A stretch of DNA of 64,000 nt from Pseudomonadota bacterium (GTDB lineage Bacteria > Pseudomonadota > Gammaproteobacteria > Xanthomonadales > Xanthomonadaceae): the NCBI GenBank assembly GCA_023388355.1, contig JAEWGI010000016.1, positions 5,539-69,538 on the forward strand, in the 5' to 3' direction. Shown here piece after piece: positions 8,124 through 17,184 of the stretch. Made by a program: the position numbers and the translations under genes. The notes below the pieces were generated by a model that saw only the letters and a list, made by a program, of their open reading frames with translations, ran no database searches and had not been told where the DNA came from. How positions within the stretch are numbered: position 1 is the stretch's first letter; each line of letters starts with the position of its first letter.

Positions 8124-9842
8124 ATGGCCCGCATCCCCGACGCCTTCATCGACGACCTGCTGGCGCGCACCGACATCGTCGAGCTGATCCACGCCCGCGT
8201 GCCGCTCAAGCGCAAGGGCAAGGAGTACTCGGCGCGCTGCCCGTTCCACGACGAGCGCTCGCCCTCGTTCACGGTTTCGCCGACCAAGCAGTTCTATCAC
8301 TGCTTCGGCTGCGGCGCGCACGGCACCGCGATCTCGTTCCTGATGAACTACGACCGGCTCGAATTCCTCGACGCCGTGGACGAGCTGGCGCGCCAGGCCG
8401 GGCTGGAGGTGCCGCGCGACACCCGCCAGCGCAACGCGAACCCCGACACCCAGGACATCTTCAAGGCGCTGGAGGCGGCGGCCGACTTCTTCCGCCGCGA
8501 GCTGGCCGGCAGCGCACGTGCCCGTGCCTACTTCGACGGCCGCGGCGTGGGCGAGGCGGTGCGCGCGCAGTTCGCGCTGGGCTACGCGCCCGAGGGTTAC
8601 TCCGCGCTCAAGGACGCGCTGGGCACCGACGAACGCAGGATGGGCCTGCTCGACCGCGCCGGCCTGTTCTCGAAGAACGACCGCGGCCACGTCTACGACA
8701 AGTTCCGCGACCGGGTGATGTTCCCGATCCACGACCGCCGCGGCCGGGTGATCGCCTTCGGCGGCCGCGTGCTCGATCCCGAGCACAGCCCCAAGTACCT
8801 CAATTCGCCCGAGACCGCGCTGTTCCACAAGGGCCGCGAGCTCTACGGCCTGTGGCAGGTGCGCCAGGCCAACCAGAAGATCGCGCGGCTGGTGGTGGTG
8901 GAAGGCTACATGGACGTGATCGCGCTGTTCGAGCACGGCGTGACCCAGGCCGTGGCCACGCTCGGCACCGCGACCACGCCCGACCACGCCGAGCTGCTGT
9001 TCCGCAACGCGCCCGACGTGTACTTCTGCTTCGATGGCGACCGCGCCGGGCGCAGTGCGGCGTGGAAGGCGGTGGAGTCGGTGCTGCCGCGCATGCGCGA
9101 CGGCCGCCAGGCCTTGTTCCTGTTCCTTCCCGAAGGCGAGGATCCCGACAGCATCGTGCGCAGCGAAGGCGCGGCCGGCTTCGACGCGCGCCTGTCGCAG
9201 GCCACGCCGCTGTCGCAGTTCTTCTTCGACACCATGTCCGACGGCGTCGCCCTGTCCACGCTCGACGGCAAGGCGCGGCTGGCCGAGCGCGCGCGGCCGC
9301 TGCTGGCGCAGATTCCCGACGGCGCCTTCGGCGACCTGATGCAGCAGCGGCTGGCGGAGATCACCGGTCTCGTGGTGCGCCAGTCCGGGCCATCGTCGGC
9401 ACCGATCCGCGGCCGCGGCAGCCGGCCGCTGGCGCCGCCCCGGCGCAGCCTGGTGCGCGGCGCGATCGCCCTGCTGCTGCAGCGGCCTTCGCTGGCGCTG
9501 GAGCTGGCCCCGCCGTATCGCTTCGTCGCCCTGCGCCAGCCCGGCGTCGAGCTGCTGACCGAGCTGATCGCCGTGGTCAGCATGCGCCCGGACATCACCA
9601 CCGGCGCCCTGCTCGAACATTTCGAAGGCCGCGAGGAGGCTGCGGCGCTGCAGAAGCTCGCCAGCCAGTCGCTGCCCGGCGACAGCGGCACGTGGCGCGA
9701 GGAGTTCCAGGACGCCATCGCCCAGCTCGACCGCCAGACCCTGCAGCAGCGGGTCGACGAGCTGCAGGACAAACAGCGTGGGTCGGGACTGGACGAGACG
9801 GACAAGGCGGAGCTGCGCGAGCTGCTGCAGGCGCGGCGGTAG
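8124..9842 (+). CDS. dnaG: DNA primase DnaG
   Basis: Synthesises RNA primers for chromosomal replication, working with the DnaB helicase. The 572-residue protein has the CHC2 zinc ribbon (CPFHDERSPSF then YHCFGCGAHG) within the first 70 residues. The TOPRIM catalytic core follows, with VVVEGYMDVIALFEHG near 260 and FCFDGDRAG near 305. The C-terminal part should be the helicase-binding domain. A good Shine-Dalgarno sequence, GGAGGG (8110-8115), lies 8 nt before the ATG. rpoD, often next in this operon, does not follow here. Confidence 0.97.
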   Translation: MARIPDAFIDDLLARTDIVELIHARVPLKRKGKEYSARCPFHDERSPSFTVSPTKQFYHCFGCGAHGTAISFLMNYDRLEFLDAVDELARQAGLEVPRDTRQRNANPDTQDIFKALEAAADFFRRELAGSARARAYFDGRGVGEAVRAQFALGYAPEGYSALKDALGTDERRMGLLDRAGLFSKNDRGHVYDKFRDRVMFPIHDRRGRVIAFGGRVLDPEHSPKYLNSPETALFHKGRELYGLWQVRQANQKIARLVVVEGYMDVIALFEHGVTQAVATLGTATTPDHAELLFRNAPDVYFCFDGDRAGRSAAWKAVESVLPRMRDGRQALFLFLPEGEDPDSIVRSEGAAGFDARLSQATPLSQFFFDTMSDGVALSTLDGKARLAERARPLLAQIPDGAFGDLMQQRLAEITGLVVRQSGPSSAPIRGRGSRPLAPPRRSLVRGAIALLLQRPSLALELAPPYRFVALRQPGVELLTELIAVVSMRPDITTGALLEHFEGREEAAALQKLASQSLPGDSGTWREEFQDAIAQLDRQTLQQRVDELQDKQRGSGLDETDKAELRELLQARR

Positions 9843-9979
9843 CGGTGGCGACGCGGGCATCGACGCCGCGACGATGCGCGTTTCGCCGCGCCCCGGGTTT
9901 TCCCCAATGTCGCGCGACGGCGGCGCTGCGTACCCTGCGCGTCTGAAGGGTGCCGCACGGCGCCGCGTGCCGGCCTCGC

Positions 9980-11218
9980 ATGAACCACGAGACGCTCCGC
10001 TTCCCGCCACCGCCGCCCGCATGCGGCGGCTGGCCGGGCTGGTCCGATCCGCCCGCGGCCGCTGCACCCGGGTTCGATCCCGGGCTGCTGGCGGCCGATC
10101 CGGCCGACGTCCGGTTCGCGCTCGATGCGTCCACGGTGCGATTGCGCGACGAGCGCAGCGACCGGTGGAATACCGGCTATGAAGCCTCGGGCACGGTGCT
10201 GGTGTCGGCCCCCGGCGTTGCAGCCGAGCCGGTGGCGGCGCGCTACACGGTCACGCTGCGCAACGAACACGCGACGCCTGCGCAGATGCGCGCGCTCAAT
10301 CCCTTCGACCCGGCCACGATCCCGCCGCGCACGCGCATCCAGCTCGATGGCGCCGACTACGTCGGCACGCCGATGGAGCCGGCCTTCCGCGCCCTGGCCG
10401 CGGCCAACGGGCTCGACGACGTCGGCGATCTGCGCCTGTCGCTGGAAACCACCGCCGACGGCGAGCTGCGGGTGATGAGCGGCAGCCATGCCCTGTTCGA
10501 CGCGCCGCGCGCGGGCGGCCCCTCGTCGCCGCCGCTGCAGCGCGAGGATTTCATCCGCCACACCACGATGCTCGACGATCCGGCCGGCGCCGACCGCGGC
10601 GGCTATGTGCGCATGCTGCTCGACGGCAGCCTGCCCGATGCCAGCGTGCGCATCGCCGAAGACGTGGATGCGGACATCGTCGCCGGCACCGTGACCGACA
10701 CCGGCAGCGGCGAGCGCAACGACGTGGCGTGGACGCTCGACGGACGCGGCCGGCCGCTGTCGGCCGACGCCACGCTGACCTGGGAGCCCGGCAGCGGCGG
10801 GCGCGATTCGGACCGGATCGAGGCCGATGCGCAGAGCCGCTTCCGCCGCGACAACGACATGGGCGGCAGCGGCGATGACGTCGGCCACATGCTCGCCTAC
10901 CGCTTCGTCAACGGCCACGGGCCGGTGAACATGTTCCCGCAGGAAAGCACGTTCAACCAGCGCGTGTATGCGGGCATCGAGCAGGAGTGGTCGGACTGGC
11001 TGGACGCGGGCATGGAGGTGCAGGTGGAGATCGCGCTGGAGCGCGGCGGGAGCGGCGCGCGGCCCGAGCGGGTGCAGGTGGACTACGCGGTGATCGACCC
11101 GGCCAGCGGCGCGACGGTCTATGATCCAACGATGATCGTGTTCGACAACGAGGCAGGCCAGGTGTTCGACCGTATTGCGCGCGGCGAGATGGATGCAATG
11201 ATCGGAGACACGGCTTGA
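9980..11218 (+). CDS. Predicted DNA/RNA non-specific endonuclease toxin
   Basis: A 412-residue protein whose C-terminal third resembles the NUC-type DNA/RNA non-specific endonuclease domain seen in polymorphic toxins. DDVGHMLAYRF contains the D300-x-G-H303 catalytic core, followed by VNMFPQESTFNQRVYAGIEQ, like the usual N-x-x-PQ...N...E metal-site region. The first 280 residues are proline-rich, then beta-rich and unrecognised; they may carry delivery or packing functions. There is no signal peptide. The stop overlaps the TTG start of the next small gene by 4 nt, as in toxin-immunity pairs. The nuclease call is from motif reading only. Confidence 0.7.
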   Translation: MNHETLRFPPPPPACGGWPGWSDPPAAAAPGFDPGLLAADPADVRFALDASTVRLRDERSDRWNTGYEASGTVLVSAPGVAAEPVAARYTVTLRNEHATPAQMRALNPFDPATIPPRTRIQLDGADYVGTPMEPAFRALAAANGLDDVGDLRLSLETTADGELRVMSGSHALFDAPRAGGPSSPPLQREDFIRHTTMLDDPAGADRGGYVRMLLDGSLPDASVRIAEDVDADIVAGTVTDTGSGERNDVAWTLDGRGRPLSADATLTWEPGSGGRDSDRIEADAQSRFRRDNDMGGSGDDVGHMLAYRFVNGHGPVNMFPQESTFNQRVYAGIEQEWSDWLDAGMEVQVEIALERGGSGARPERVQVDYAVIDPASGATVYDPTMIVFDNEAGQVFDRIARGEMDAMIGDTA

Positions 11219-11604
11219 GCGGCGCCGACCGCGACGCGCTGGTGCGCGGCATCGGCGAGCTGCTGCTGCGCGACATCGCCACGTCCGGACACGACCTGGA
11301 CGGCTACGCGCTGATCGCCGACTACACGGATGGCGCGCGCCGGCTGAGCGGTTTCGGCTACCGCGACGGCGAGGCGCCGATGGCGGCGACGCCGAAGACG
11401 GAAGCCGACACGATCGGCGCGCGCCTCGACGGACTGCGCGAGGCCACCCGCGCCGACGGCGAGGGTCCGTGGACGGTCTGCGTGATCCAGCTCCAGCGCG
11501 CGGGCGGGCGCCTGCATGCGGACTTCGTGTACGGGGACGCGCAGCAGTGGCGGATCACGCCGCAGACGCGCGACGCGGTGGCGGAGCGGGCGCGACCCGG
11601 ATAG
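11215..11604 (+). CDS. Putative immunity protein for the upstream nuclease
   Basis: A 129-residue acidic cytosolic protein, translated from TTG at 11215 that overlaps the TGA of the nuclease gene, so translation is probably coupled. Its pattern loosely resembles YezG/DUF600-type immunity proteins: an N-terminal helix, ALIADYTDGARRLSGFGYR, and PWTVCVIQLQRAGGRLHADF followed by a W-x-I-x-P end. The size, overlap and partner fit an immunity protein that binds and blocks the nuclease. Family assignment is uncertain; the coding call is strong from codon usage and coupling. Confidence 0.6.
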   Translation: MSGADRDALVRGIGELLLRDIATSGHDLDGYALIADYTDGARRLSGFGYRDGEAPMAATPKTEADTIGARLDGLREATRADGEGPWTVCVIQLQRAGGRLHADFVYGDAQQWRITPQTRDAVAERARPG

Positions 11605-11625
11605 GCGTCGCGGCGTTGCCGCCGG

Positions 11626-12564
11626 TCAGCCTACCCGCTGCAGCTCGAACGCCTGCAGCGGCGTCGGGTCGAGCCAGGGCAGCAGCCAGTGGTCGACCAG
11701 CAGGAAGGCGAACAGCGCCATCAGGTAGACCACCGAATAGTTGAACACCTTCATCGCGAACAGCTCGTCCGGCGGATCGAGCAGGCGCCAGGCGTACCAC
11801 AGGAACGCCAGGCCCAGCACCACCGCGCCGCCGAGGTAGAACAGGCCGCTCATGCCGATCGCCACCGGCAGCAGGGTCACCACGCACAGCAGCACGGTGT
11901 AGAACAGGATCTGCCAGCGGGTGTACTCCACGCCGTGGGTCACCGGCAGCATCGGCACCAGCGCGCGCGCGTAGTCGTCGCGGCGGAAGATCGCCAGCGC
12001 CCAGAAGTGCGGCGGCGTCCACACGAAGATGATCAGCACCAGCAGCAGCGCGTGCGCCCAGTCCCACTGGCCCTGCATGTTGGTCACCGCCGCCCAGCCC
12101 AGCAGCGGCGGCGCGGCACCGGCAATGCCTCCGATCACGATGTTCTGCGGCGTGGCGCGCTTGAGGAAGCCGGTATAGACGACGGCGTAGCCGATCAGCG
12201 AGGCGAAGGTGAGCGCGGCGGTGAGCGGATTCACCAGCGCGACCAGGATCGCCATCGACAGCGCGCCCAGCGCCAGCGCGAACGCCAGCACCTGCGCCGG
12301 CCGCAGCGCGCCGGTGGCGAGCGGGCGGTCGGCGGTGCGCACCATCACCCGGTCGATGCGCTGGTCGATGAGGTGGTTGATCGCCGCCGCCGAGGCCGCG
12401 GCCAGCCAGATGCCGAGCAGGCCGAATACGGTTTCGCGCCACGGCGGCAGCCCGGGCACGGCCAGGAACATGCCCACCAGCGCAGTGAACACGATCAGCG
12501 CGACCACCCGCGGCTTGGTCAGCGCCCAGTACTGGCGCGCGACGAATGCGCGTGCGCGGCTCAT
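11626..12564 (-). CDS. ctaB: Protoheme IX farnesyltransferase (heme O synthase)
   Basis: Membrane prenyltransferase that adds the hydroxyethylfarnesyl group to heme B to make heme O, the precursor of heme A for the aa3 oxidase in this locus. The 312-residue protein has nine or so membrane helices. The prenyl-diphosphate binding loop [20 protein letters not shown] carries the N-x-x-x-D-x-x-x-D motif, and a second aspartate-rich loop is [10 protein letters not shown]. It is the last gene of the minus-strand group after ctaA, 55 nt downstream of it. Also named cyoE in other genomes. Confidence 0.96.
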   Translation of the reverse strand: MSRARAFVARQYWALTKPRVVALIVFTALVGMFLAVPGLPPWRETVFGLLGIWLAAASAAAINHLIDQRIDRVMVRTADRPLATGALRPAQVLAFALALGALSMAILVALVNPLTAALTFASLIGYAVVYTGFLKRATPQNIVIGGIAGAAPPLLGWAAVTNMQGQWDWAHALLLVLIIFVWTPPHFWALAIFRRDDYARALVPMLPVTHGVEYTRWQILFYTVLLCVVTLLPVAIGMSGLFYLGGAVVLGLAFLWYAWRLLDPPDELFAMKVFNYSVVYLMALFAFLLVDHWLLPWLDPTPLQAFELQRVG

Positions 12565-12619
12565 CGACGCACCATCGCACGGGCGCGGCGAGGGCGACGC
12601 ATGGCGTGGCGGCTGCGCA

Positions 12620-13834
12620 TCACGTCGCCCGCCGCAGGCGCGCCAGCAGCGACACCAGCACGAACAGCAGCAGCGCGGCGCCGCCGTTGTGCATCACCGC
12701 CACCTGCAGCGGCAGCGAGAGCTTGACGTTGAGCACGCCCAGCACCACCTGGGCGAGGGTCAGCAGGGCCAGCAGCAGCGCCCAGCCGCGCAGACCCGGG
12801 GTGCGCTGCAGGCGCCACGACAGCGCCAGCAGCACGCCGGCGGCGACCACGGCGAAGATCCGGTGCGCCATCTGGATGGCGATGCGCGAGGCGCCGTCGA
12901 GCACGCCTCCTTCGTAGTCCACGCCCACGCCGCGCCAGAGCACGAAACCCTCGCGGAAGTCGGTCGGCGGCCACCACTGGCCGACGCACTTCGGGAAATC
13001 CATGTAGTGCGGCTGCGCGGTGGTCCAGCCGCCCGCGCCGCAGGACAGTGCGGCGTAGTTGGCGCTGACCCAGCCGCCCAGCGCGATCTGCACCGCCAGC
13101 ACCGCCACCGCCGCCAGCAGCCAGCGCCGCAGCACCGACGCGTCGGCCAGCACCACCGGCAGGTGGGTCGCGCGCCAGGCCATCCACGTCAGCAGCGAGA
13201 AGGTGAGCATGCCGCCAAGCAGGTGGCCCATCACGATCACCGGCTTGAGCAGCATGGTCACCGTCCACTTGCCCAGCAGGGCCTGGAAGATCACCACCGC
13301 CAGGGTGAGCGCCGCGACCGGCGCCAGGTCGCGCGTGGCGCCGTTGCCGCTGGCGCGCAGCCAGGCCACCGCCGCGCCCAGCAGCAGCGCCTCGCCCGCG
13401 CCCGCCACCAGCAGCGCCGGCAGCACCTGGCCGCGCATGTACAGCGGGATCGCGGCGGCCACCAGCGCCGACGCACCCAGCACCAGGGCCAGGCCCATGC
13501 GCCGCCGGCGCGCGGCCAGCAGCGCCAGCGCCAGCACCAGCACGCCCAGCGTGGCGGCCAGGTGGCGGTGCACCTGTTCGCGCCAGGCCTTGTGGGTTTC
13601 GAACGGGCGGATCGCGCTGGCGGCGTGGTCGCTCACCTCGTGCGCGGCCTGCGGCCAGGCGGCGCGGCCGTAGCAGGTGGGCCAGTCCGGGCAGCTCAGG
13701 CCGGCGTCGGACAGGCGCACGAAGGCGCCGAACACGATCACCGCCAGGGTCAGCGCCACCGCCAGCCAGGCGATGCGGTGGAAGTGCCGGTATACGTGCG
13801 GGCGCGAGTGGACGGGTGCGGGGCTTGCCATCAT
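12620..13834 (-). CDS. ctaA: Heme A synthase (COX15/CtaA family)
   Basis: Oxidises the C8 methyl of heme O to a formyl group, giving heme A for the cytochrome aa3 oxidase. The 404-residue membrane protein has about eight helices. It begins, after a short tail, with [20 protein letters not shown] and has the conserved [19 protein letters not shown] segment. Histidines in [18 protein letters not shown] and [10 protein letters not shown] are the likely heme ligands. Two tandem ATG codons lie at the start; the first (13834) gives an ATGA overlap with the upstream gene. Confidence 0.95.
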   Translation of the reverse strand: MMASPAPVHSRPHVYRHFHRIAWLAVALTLAVIVFGAFVRLSDAGLSCPDWPTCYGRAAWPQAAHEVSDHAASAIRPFETHKAWREQVHRHLAATLGVLVLALALLAARRRRMGLALVLGASALVAAAIPLYMRGQVLPALLVAGAGEALLLGAAVAWLRASGNGATRDLAPVAALTLAVVIFQALLGKWTVTMLLKPVIVMGHLLGGMLTFSLLTWMAWRATHLPVVLADASVLRRWLLAAVAVLAVQIALGGWVSANYAALSCGAGGWTTAQPHYMDFPKCVGQWWPPTDFREGFVLWRGVGVDYEGGVLDGASRIAIQMAHRIFAVVAAGVLLALSWRLQRTPGLRGWALLLALLTLAQVVLGVLNVKLSLPLQVAVMHNGGAALLLFVLVSLLARLRRAT

Positions 13835-14400
13835 CTGAGCTTGAGCAGGCGGGCCACGTCCTGTCGCAGGTGGCCCGGATCGAATCCGGGAGGGTAGCGC
13901 AGGATCACGAAGCCGTTCGGATCGATCACGTACACCGGCGTGCCGGCCGGGTCGTCGTTGCGCGGCAGCGCCGCGATCAGCGCGGGATCGGACGCCAGCT
14001 CGCGCCAGGCCGGGTTGCGCACCGCGTCGGACGGGGCATCGCCGATCCACAGGATGTGGACGTGGTCGGCGCGGTGGCCGAACAGCCGCCAGACCGTGTC
14101 CAGCTGCTGCGAGAGCTGCACGCAGGGCGCGCCACAGTCCGCGCGCGGCGCCAGCGCGATCCGCCAGGTGCGCTCGGCCGGCTGCCAGGGGTATTCGCCG
14201 CCGGCCCGCAGCTGGGCCACCACGCCGCGCAGGTCGCCCGGCGGCTGCAGCAGCTCGCCGTGGTTGCGGGTGCCCTCCGGGCGCCAGCCCGAGAACCTGA
14301 GCGCGCCGGCCACCAGCGCGCTGCCGAGGAAGAACACGACGATCAGGACCAGCATGCCGCGGTTGCGGTTGCGCTGCTGCGTGGAGAGGGGAGCGTTCAT
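13831..14400 (-). CDS. Membrane-anchored thioredoxin-like protein of the oxidase cluster
   Basis: A 189-residue protein with one N-terminal membrane helix (MLVLIVVFFLGSALVAGALR, residues about 16-35) and a periplasmic domain. The domain has ADCGAPCVQLSQQLD, in which CxxxC resembles the copper site of SCO proteins. It ends GTPVYVIDPNGFVILRYPPG, the usual thioredoxin-fold C-terminal strands. In this position it is probably a SCO1-like or related assembly factor for the CuA centre, but the overall match to SCO is weak. It overlaps surf1 upstream and ctaA downstream by 4 nt each, indicating one transcript. Confidence 0.7.
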   Translation of the reverse strand: MNAPLSTQQRNRNRGMLVLIVVFFLGSALVAGALRFSGWRPEGTRNHGELLQPPGDLRGVVAQLRAGGEYPWQPAERTWRIALAPRADCGAPCVQLSQQLDTVWRLFGHRADHVHILWIGDAPSDAVRNPAWRELASDPALIAALPRNDDPAGTPVYVIDPNGFVILRYPPGFDPGHLRQDVARLLKLR

Positions 14401-15149
14401 CGGCGGGGACGGCGGAAGGTGAGGACGAGGGCGGTCACGAGCACCGCCAGGGCGAGGCCGAACCACTGCACGGCATAGCCCAGGTGCTTGTCCGGCGGCA
14501 GGGTGTTGGGCAGCACGTCGAGGTCGCGCGGATGGCCCAGTTCCAGCGCCGGATCCAGCCGCAGCACCCGCGGCGGCAGCGCTTCGACGCCCAGCGGCCC
14601 GGCCAGCGCGGCGCCGTCCAGGCGGATGACGAGCAGGTCGCCATGGGCGGTGGACCCGGGCGGCGCATCGGCCAGGCCAGCGGAAGGCGGCGGCGCAAGC
14701 AGGCCCTGCAGCCGCTGGCTGCCGGTGATCGGCGGCGATGCGGGCATGCTGCGGTCGGCCGGCACCGGCAGCCAGCCCAGCTCGACCAGCAGCGGCGGCG
14801 CGCCGACCGGATCGAAGGCGCGGTACACGCGCACCCCCGGGCGACCGTCGCGCTGCTGGTTGTCGAGCAGCACCGCCGGTCCGGGCAGGAATTCGCCCGC
14901 GCCCGCCGCCCAGTCGAGTTCGCGCGCGCGCGCCGGATCGGTGGCGACCGACAGCGGCCGCGCGTGGCGCGCCTGCAGCGTGGCGGCAGCCGAGTCGAGC
15001 ATGGCCTGCTTGTGCTCCATGCGCGCCAGCTGCCAGCGCCCGAGCGAGGCGAACGCCGCCATCGCCAGCAGCGCCAGCACCCAGCCGGCCGCGAATGCGC
15101 CGCGACTGCTCACACCACGCGCTCCGTCGGCTGCGATAATGCCCGCCAC
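14397..15149 (-). CDS. SURF1 family cytochrome oxidase biogenesis protein
   Basis: A 250-residue inner membrane protein needed for heme A insertion or assembly of subunit I in aa3 oxidases. The first membrane helix (FAAGWVLALLAMAAFASLG) is followed by the SURF1 signature RWQLARMEHKQ. The last helix contains HLGYAVQWFGLALAVLV, which matches the YAxQWxxFA ending of the family. It is the 5' gene of the surf1-(thioredoxin-like)-ctaA-ctaB run and is divergent from the DUF2909 gene. Confidence 0.9.
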   Translation of the reverse strand: MAGIIAADGARGVSSRGAFAAGWVLALLAMAAFASLGRWQLARMEHKQAMLDSAAATLQARHARPLSVATDPARARELDWAAGAGEFLPGPAVLLDNQQRDGRPGVRVYRAFDPVGAPPLLVELGWLPVPADRSMPASPPITGSQRLQGLLAPPPSAGLADAPPGSTAHGDLLVIRLDGAALAGPLGVEALPPRVLRLDPALELGHPRDLDVLPNTLPPDKHLGYAVQWFGLALAVLVTALVLTFRRPRR

Positions 15150-15178
15150 CCACGTACGGCGCCTGCCCGGAGACCACG

Positions 15179-15406
15179 GTGAACGATTCGCTCAAGACGC
15201 TGATCATCATCGGCTTCCTGGCCCTGATCCTGTGGAACCTGGGCGCGGGCCTGTACTACATGATGGTCGACAAGGGCGAGACCAATCGCACCGTCAACGC
15301 GCTGACCAAGCGCATCGCGCTGTCGGTCGCGCTGATCGCGCTGGTGGCGCTGGCCCACTACATGGGCTGGATCGAGTTCCACGGCGTCGGGCGAAATCCG
15401 GATTGA
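15179..15406 (+). CDS. DUF2909-type twin transmembrane protein
   Basis: A 75-residue protein with two membrane helices, TLIIIGFLALILWNLGAGLY and IALSVALIALVALAHYMGWI, separated by a short charged loop. It starts with GTG at 15179 and is the only plus-strand gene inside the oxidase block. Small proteins of this DUF2909-like type commonly sit beside coxIII and surf1 in Gamma- and Betaproteobacteria. The function is unknown; association with the oxidase is inferred from context. Confidence 0.8.
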   Translation: MNDSLKTLIIIGFLALILWNLGAGLYYMMVDKGETNRTVNALTKRIALSVALIALVALAHYMGWIEFHGVGRNPD

Positions 15407-15453
15407 GCCTGGACCGGTAAACGCCCGCGACGCGGGACCCGCAGAAACGGAAA

Positions 15454-15471
15454 GCGCCGGCATGCCGGCGC
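15454..15471. terminator. Palindrome between convergent DUF2909 gene and coxIII
   Basis: GCGCCGGCATGCCGGCGC is a perfect 18-nt palindrome 48 nt past the DUF2909 stop and 63 nt from the coxIII stop. Its place between two convergent genes suggests a bidirectional terminator, but there is no strong T tract. Confidence 0.45.
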
Positions 15472-15533
15472 CCTCCACATCCAGATCCCGCCGCTGTCCC
15501 GGGTCCCGGGTTCCGGGTCCAGGGTCCGGGCCG

Positions 15534-16430
15534 TCAAAGCACATAGACGAACAGGAACAGCCCCAGCCACACCACGTCGACGAAGTGCCAGTACCAGGCC
15601 ACCGCCTCGAACGCGAAGTGGTTTTCCTTGGTGAAGTGGCCCTTGGCGCAGCGCAGCCACATGACGATGAGCATGATCGTGCCCAGGGTGACGTGGGCGC
15701 CGTGGAAGCCGGTGAGCATGAAGAAGGTCGAGCCGTAGATGCCCGAGCCCATGGTCAGGTTGAGGTCGCGGTAGGCGTGGATGTATTCCTCGACCTGGAA
15801 GAACAGGAAGGTGCAGCCCAGCAGCACGGTCGCGCCCAGCCACAGCAGCAGCCGGCCGCGGTTGCCGGCCTTGAGCGCGTGGTGGGCGATGGTGATGGTC
15901 ACGCCCGAGGTCAGCAGGATCAGGGTGTTGAGCAGCGGCAGGCCCCAGGCCGGGATGGTCTGGAACGTGCCCCCCACCTCGCCCGGGCCCGCGGTCGGCC
16001 AGGCGGAGCTGTAGCCTTCCCACAGCAGGTAGTTGGTGGCCACGCCGTCGCCCACGCCGCCCAGCCACGGCAACGCGAACTGGCGGGCGTAGAACAGCGC
16101 GCCGAAGAACGCCGCGAAGAACATCACCTCGGAGAAGATGAACCACACCATCCCGAGCCGGAACGAGACGTCGACCTGCCTGTTGTAATAGCCCGAGACC
16201 GACTCGAGGATCACGTCGGCGAACCACTTGAACAGGATGTACACCAGACCGGCGACGCCGACGAAGAACGTGGCCTTGCCCCAGCTGGCGCCGTTGAGCC
16301 AGGTGGCGAAGCCGAGCATGGCCACGAACAGCGCGACCGATGCGAACACGGGCCACCTGCTGCCGTGCGGCACGTAGTAGACGTTCGGGTCGCTGTGGGC
16401 AGCGTGGGTATCGGCGTGGGCCTGGGCCAT
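15534..16430 (-). CDS. ctaE: Cytochrome c oxidase subunit III
   Basis: Core membrane subunit of the aa3 oxidase. The 298-residue protein has seven hydrophobic segments. It carries the family signatures WFIFSEVMFFAAFFGALFY and, near the end, GFHGAHVTLGTIMLIVMWLR, with the buried histidines and EVEEYIHAYRD-like loop. The N-terminus is hydrophilic and histidine-rich. It follows cox11 by 25 nt on the minus strand, in the order expected for proteobacterial ctaC-ctaD-ctaG-ctaE operons. Confidence 0.97.
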   Translation of the reverse strand: MAQAHADTHAAHSDPNVYYVPHGSRWPVFASVALFVAMLGFATWLNGASWGKATFFVGVAGLVYILFKWFADVILESVSGYYNRQVDVSFRLGMVWFIFSEVMFFAAFFGALFYARQFALPWLGGVGDGVATNYLLWEGYSSAWPTAGPGEVGGTFQTIPAWGLPLLNTLILLTSGVTITIAHHALKAGNRGRLLLWLGATVLLGCTFLFFQVEEYIHAYRDLNLTMGSGIYGSTFFMLTGFHGAHVTLGTIMLIVMWLRCAKGHFTKENHFAFEAVAWYWHFVDVVWLGLFLFVYVL

Positions 16431-16455
16431 GACGTGGGTCCGCAGTTTCAGTGGG

Positions 16456-17037
16456 TCAGGGTGCCGAATGCGGCACGGTGGACGACGGCGCCGCCGCCGC
16501 GAGGCGGTCGGTCAGCACGTCGTTCTTGAAGAAGGTGTACGACAGCGTGATGGTGTTGACGTCGCGCGGCAACGCCGGGTCGATGATGAAGCGCACCGGC
16601 AGGTCGCGCGTTTCTCCCGCCTGCAGGGTCTGGGCGGTGAAGCAGAAGCACTCGGTCTTGCTGAAGTAGCCCGAGGCGCGCGCCGGCGCCACCGACGGCG
16701 TGGCGCTGCCGACGATGGCGCGGTCGCCATCGTTGTGCGCGGCATAGGTGGCCTCGTACTGCTCGCCCACGCGCACCCGCATGCGGGTCTCGTTGGGATG
16801 GAAGCCCCAGGGCAGCTTCGAGTTCACGGTGCCGTCGAACTCGACCGTCACCCAGCGTTCGACCGGCGTGGCCGAGATGGCCGCGGTCGCGGCCGCGGCG
16901 CTGTTGTCGAGGCGGATGCCGAACACCTTCTCGCAGGCGATGCGGTACAGCGGCACCAGCGAGAAGGTGAACGCGAACGCGGCCAGCGAGATCGCGACCA
17001 GCTTGAAGATGCCCTTGTTCGACCCGCCCGCGCTCAT
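16456..17037 (-). CDS. ctaG: Cytochrome c oxidase assembly protein Cox11/CtaG
   Basis: Delivers copper to the CuB site of subunit I. The 193-residue protein has a single N-terminal membrane helix ([20 protein letters not shown]) and a periplasmic immunoglobulin-like domain. The copper-binding CFCF motif is present in [14 protein letters not shown], and the family end reads [14 protein letters not shown]. Its start overlaps the stop of the 47-residue gene upstream (ATGA), so the two are co-translated. Confidence 0.95.
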   Translation of the reverse strand: MSAGGSNKGIFKLVAISLAAFAFTFSLVPLYRIACEKVFGIRLDNSAAAATAAISATPVERWVTVEFDGTVNSKLPWGFHPNETRMRVRVGEQYEATYAAHNDGDRAIVGSATPSVAPARASGYFSKTECFCFTAQTLQAGETRDLPVRFIIDPALPRDVNTITLSYTFFKNDVLTDRLAAAAPSSTVPHSAP

Positions 17038-17177
17038 CGCCCGATCACCCCGGACAGGATGAAGGCGATGTAGATCGCCAGCGCGATCCCTCCCAGGATC
17101 AGCGCCGTGCGCACCGCGCGGCGCCGGCGCGGGGCCAGGTCGTCGTCGGGTTGCTGCGGGGCCGCCATCGTCGTCAT
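17034..17177 (-). CDS. Small single-pass membrane protein between ctaD and cox11
   Basis: A 47-residue ORF: a polar, arginine-rich N-terminus ([14 protein letters not shown]) and one hydrophobic helix ([20 protein letters not shown]). It starts 7 nt after the ctaD stop and overlaps the cox11 start by 4 nt, leaving almost no non-coding DNA, which is good evidence that it is translated. Small proteins in this slot are known in many Proteobacteria as oxidase small assembly proteins or subunit IV-like proteins. A second in-frame ATG at 17168 would give 44 residues. Confidence 0.75.
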   Translation of the reverse strand: MTTMAAPQQPDDDLAPRRRRAVRTALILGGIALAIYIAFILSGVIGR

Positions 17178-17184
17178 CGCCGCG

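Noticed and set aside
10874..11100. Xanthomonas-type T4SS effector C-terminal domain in the nuclease protein
   Set aside because: The C-terminal region is accounted for by the nuclease motifs and no glutamine-rich XVIPCD-like tail is present.
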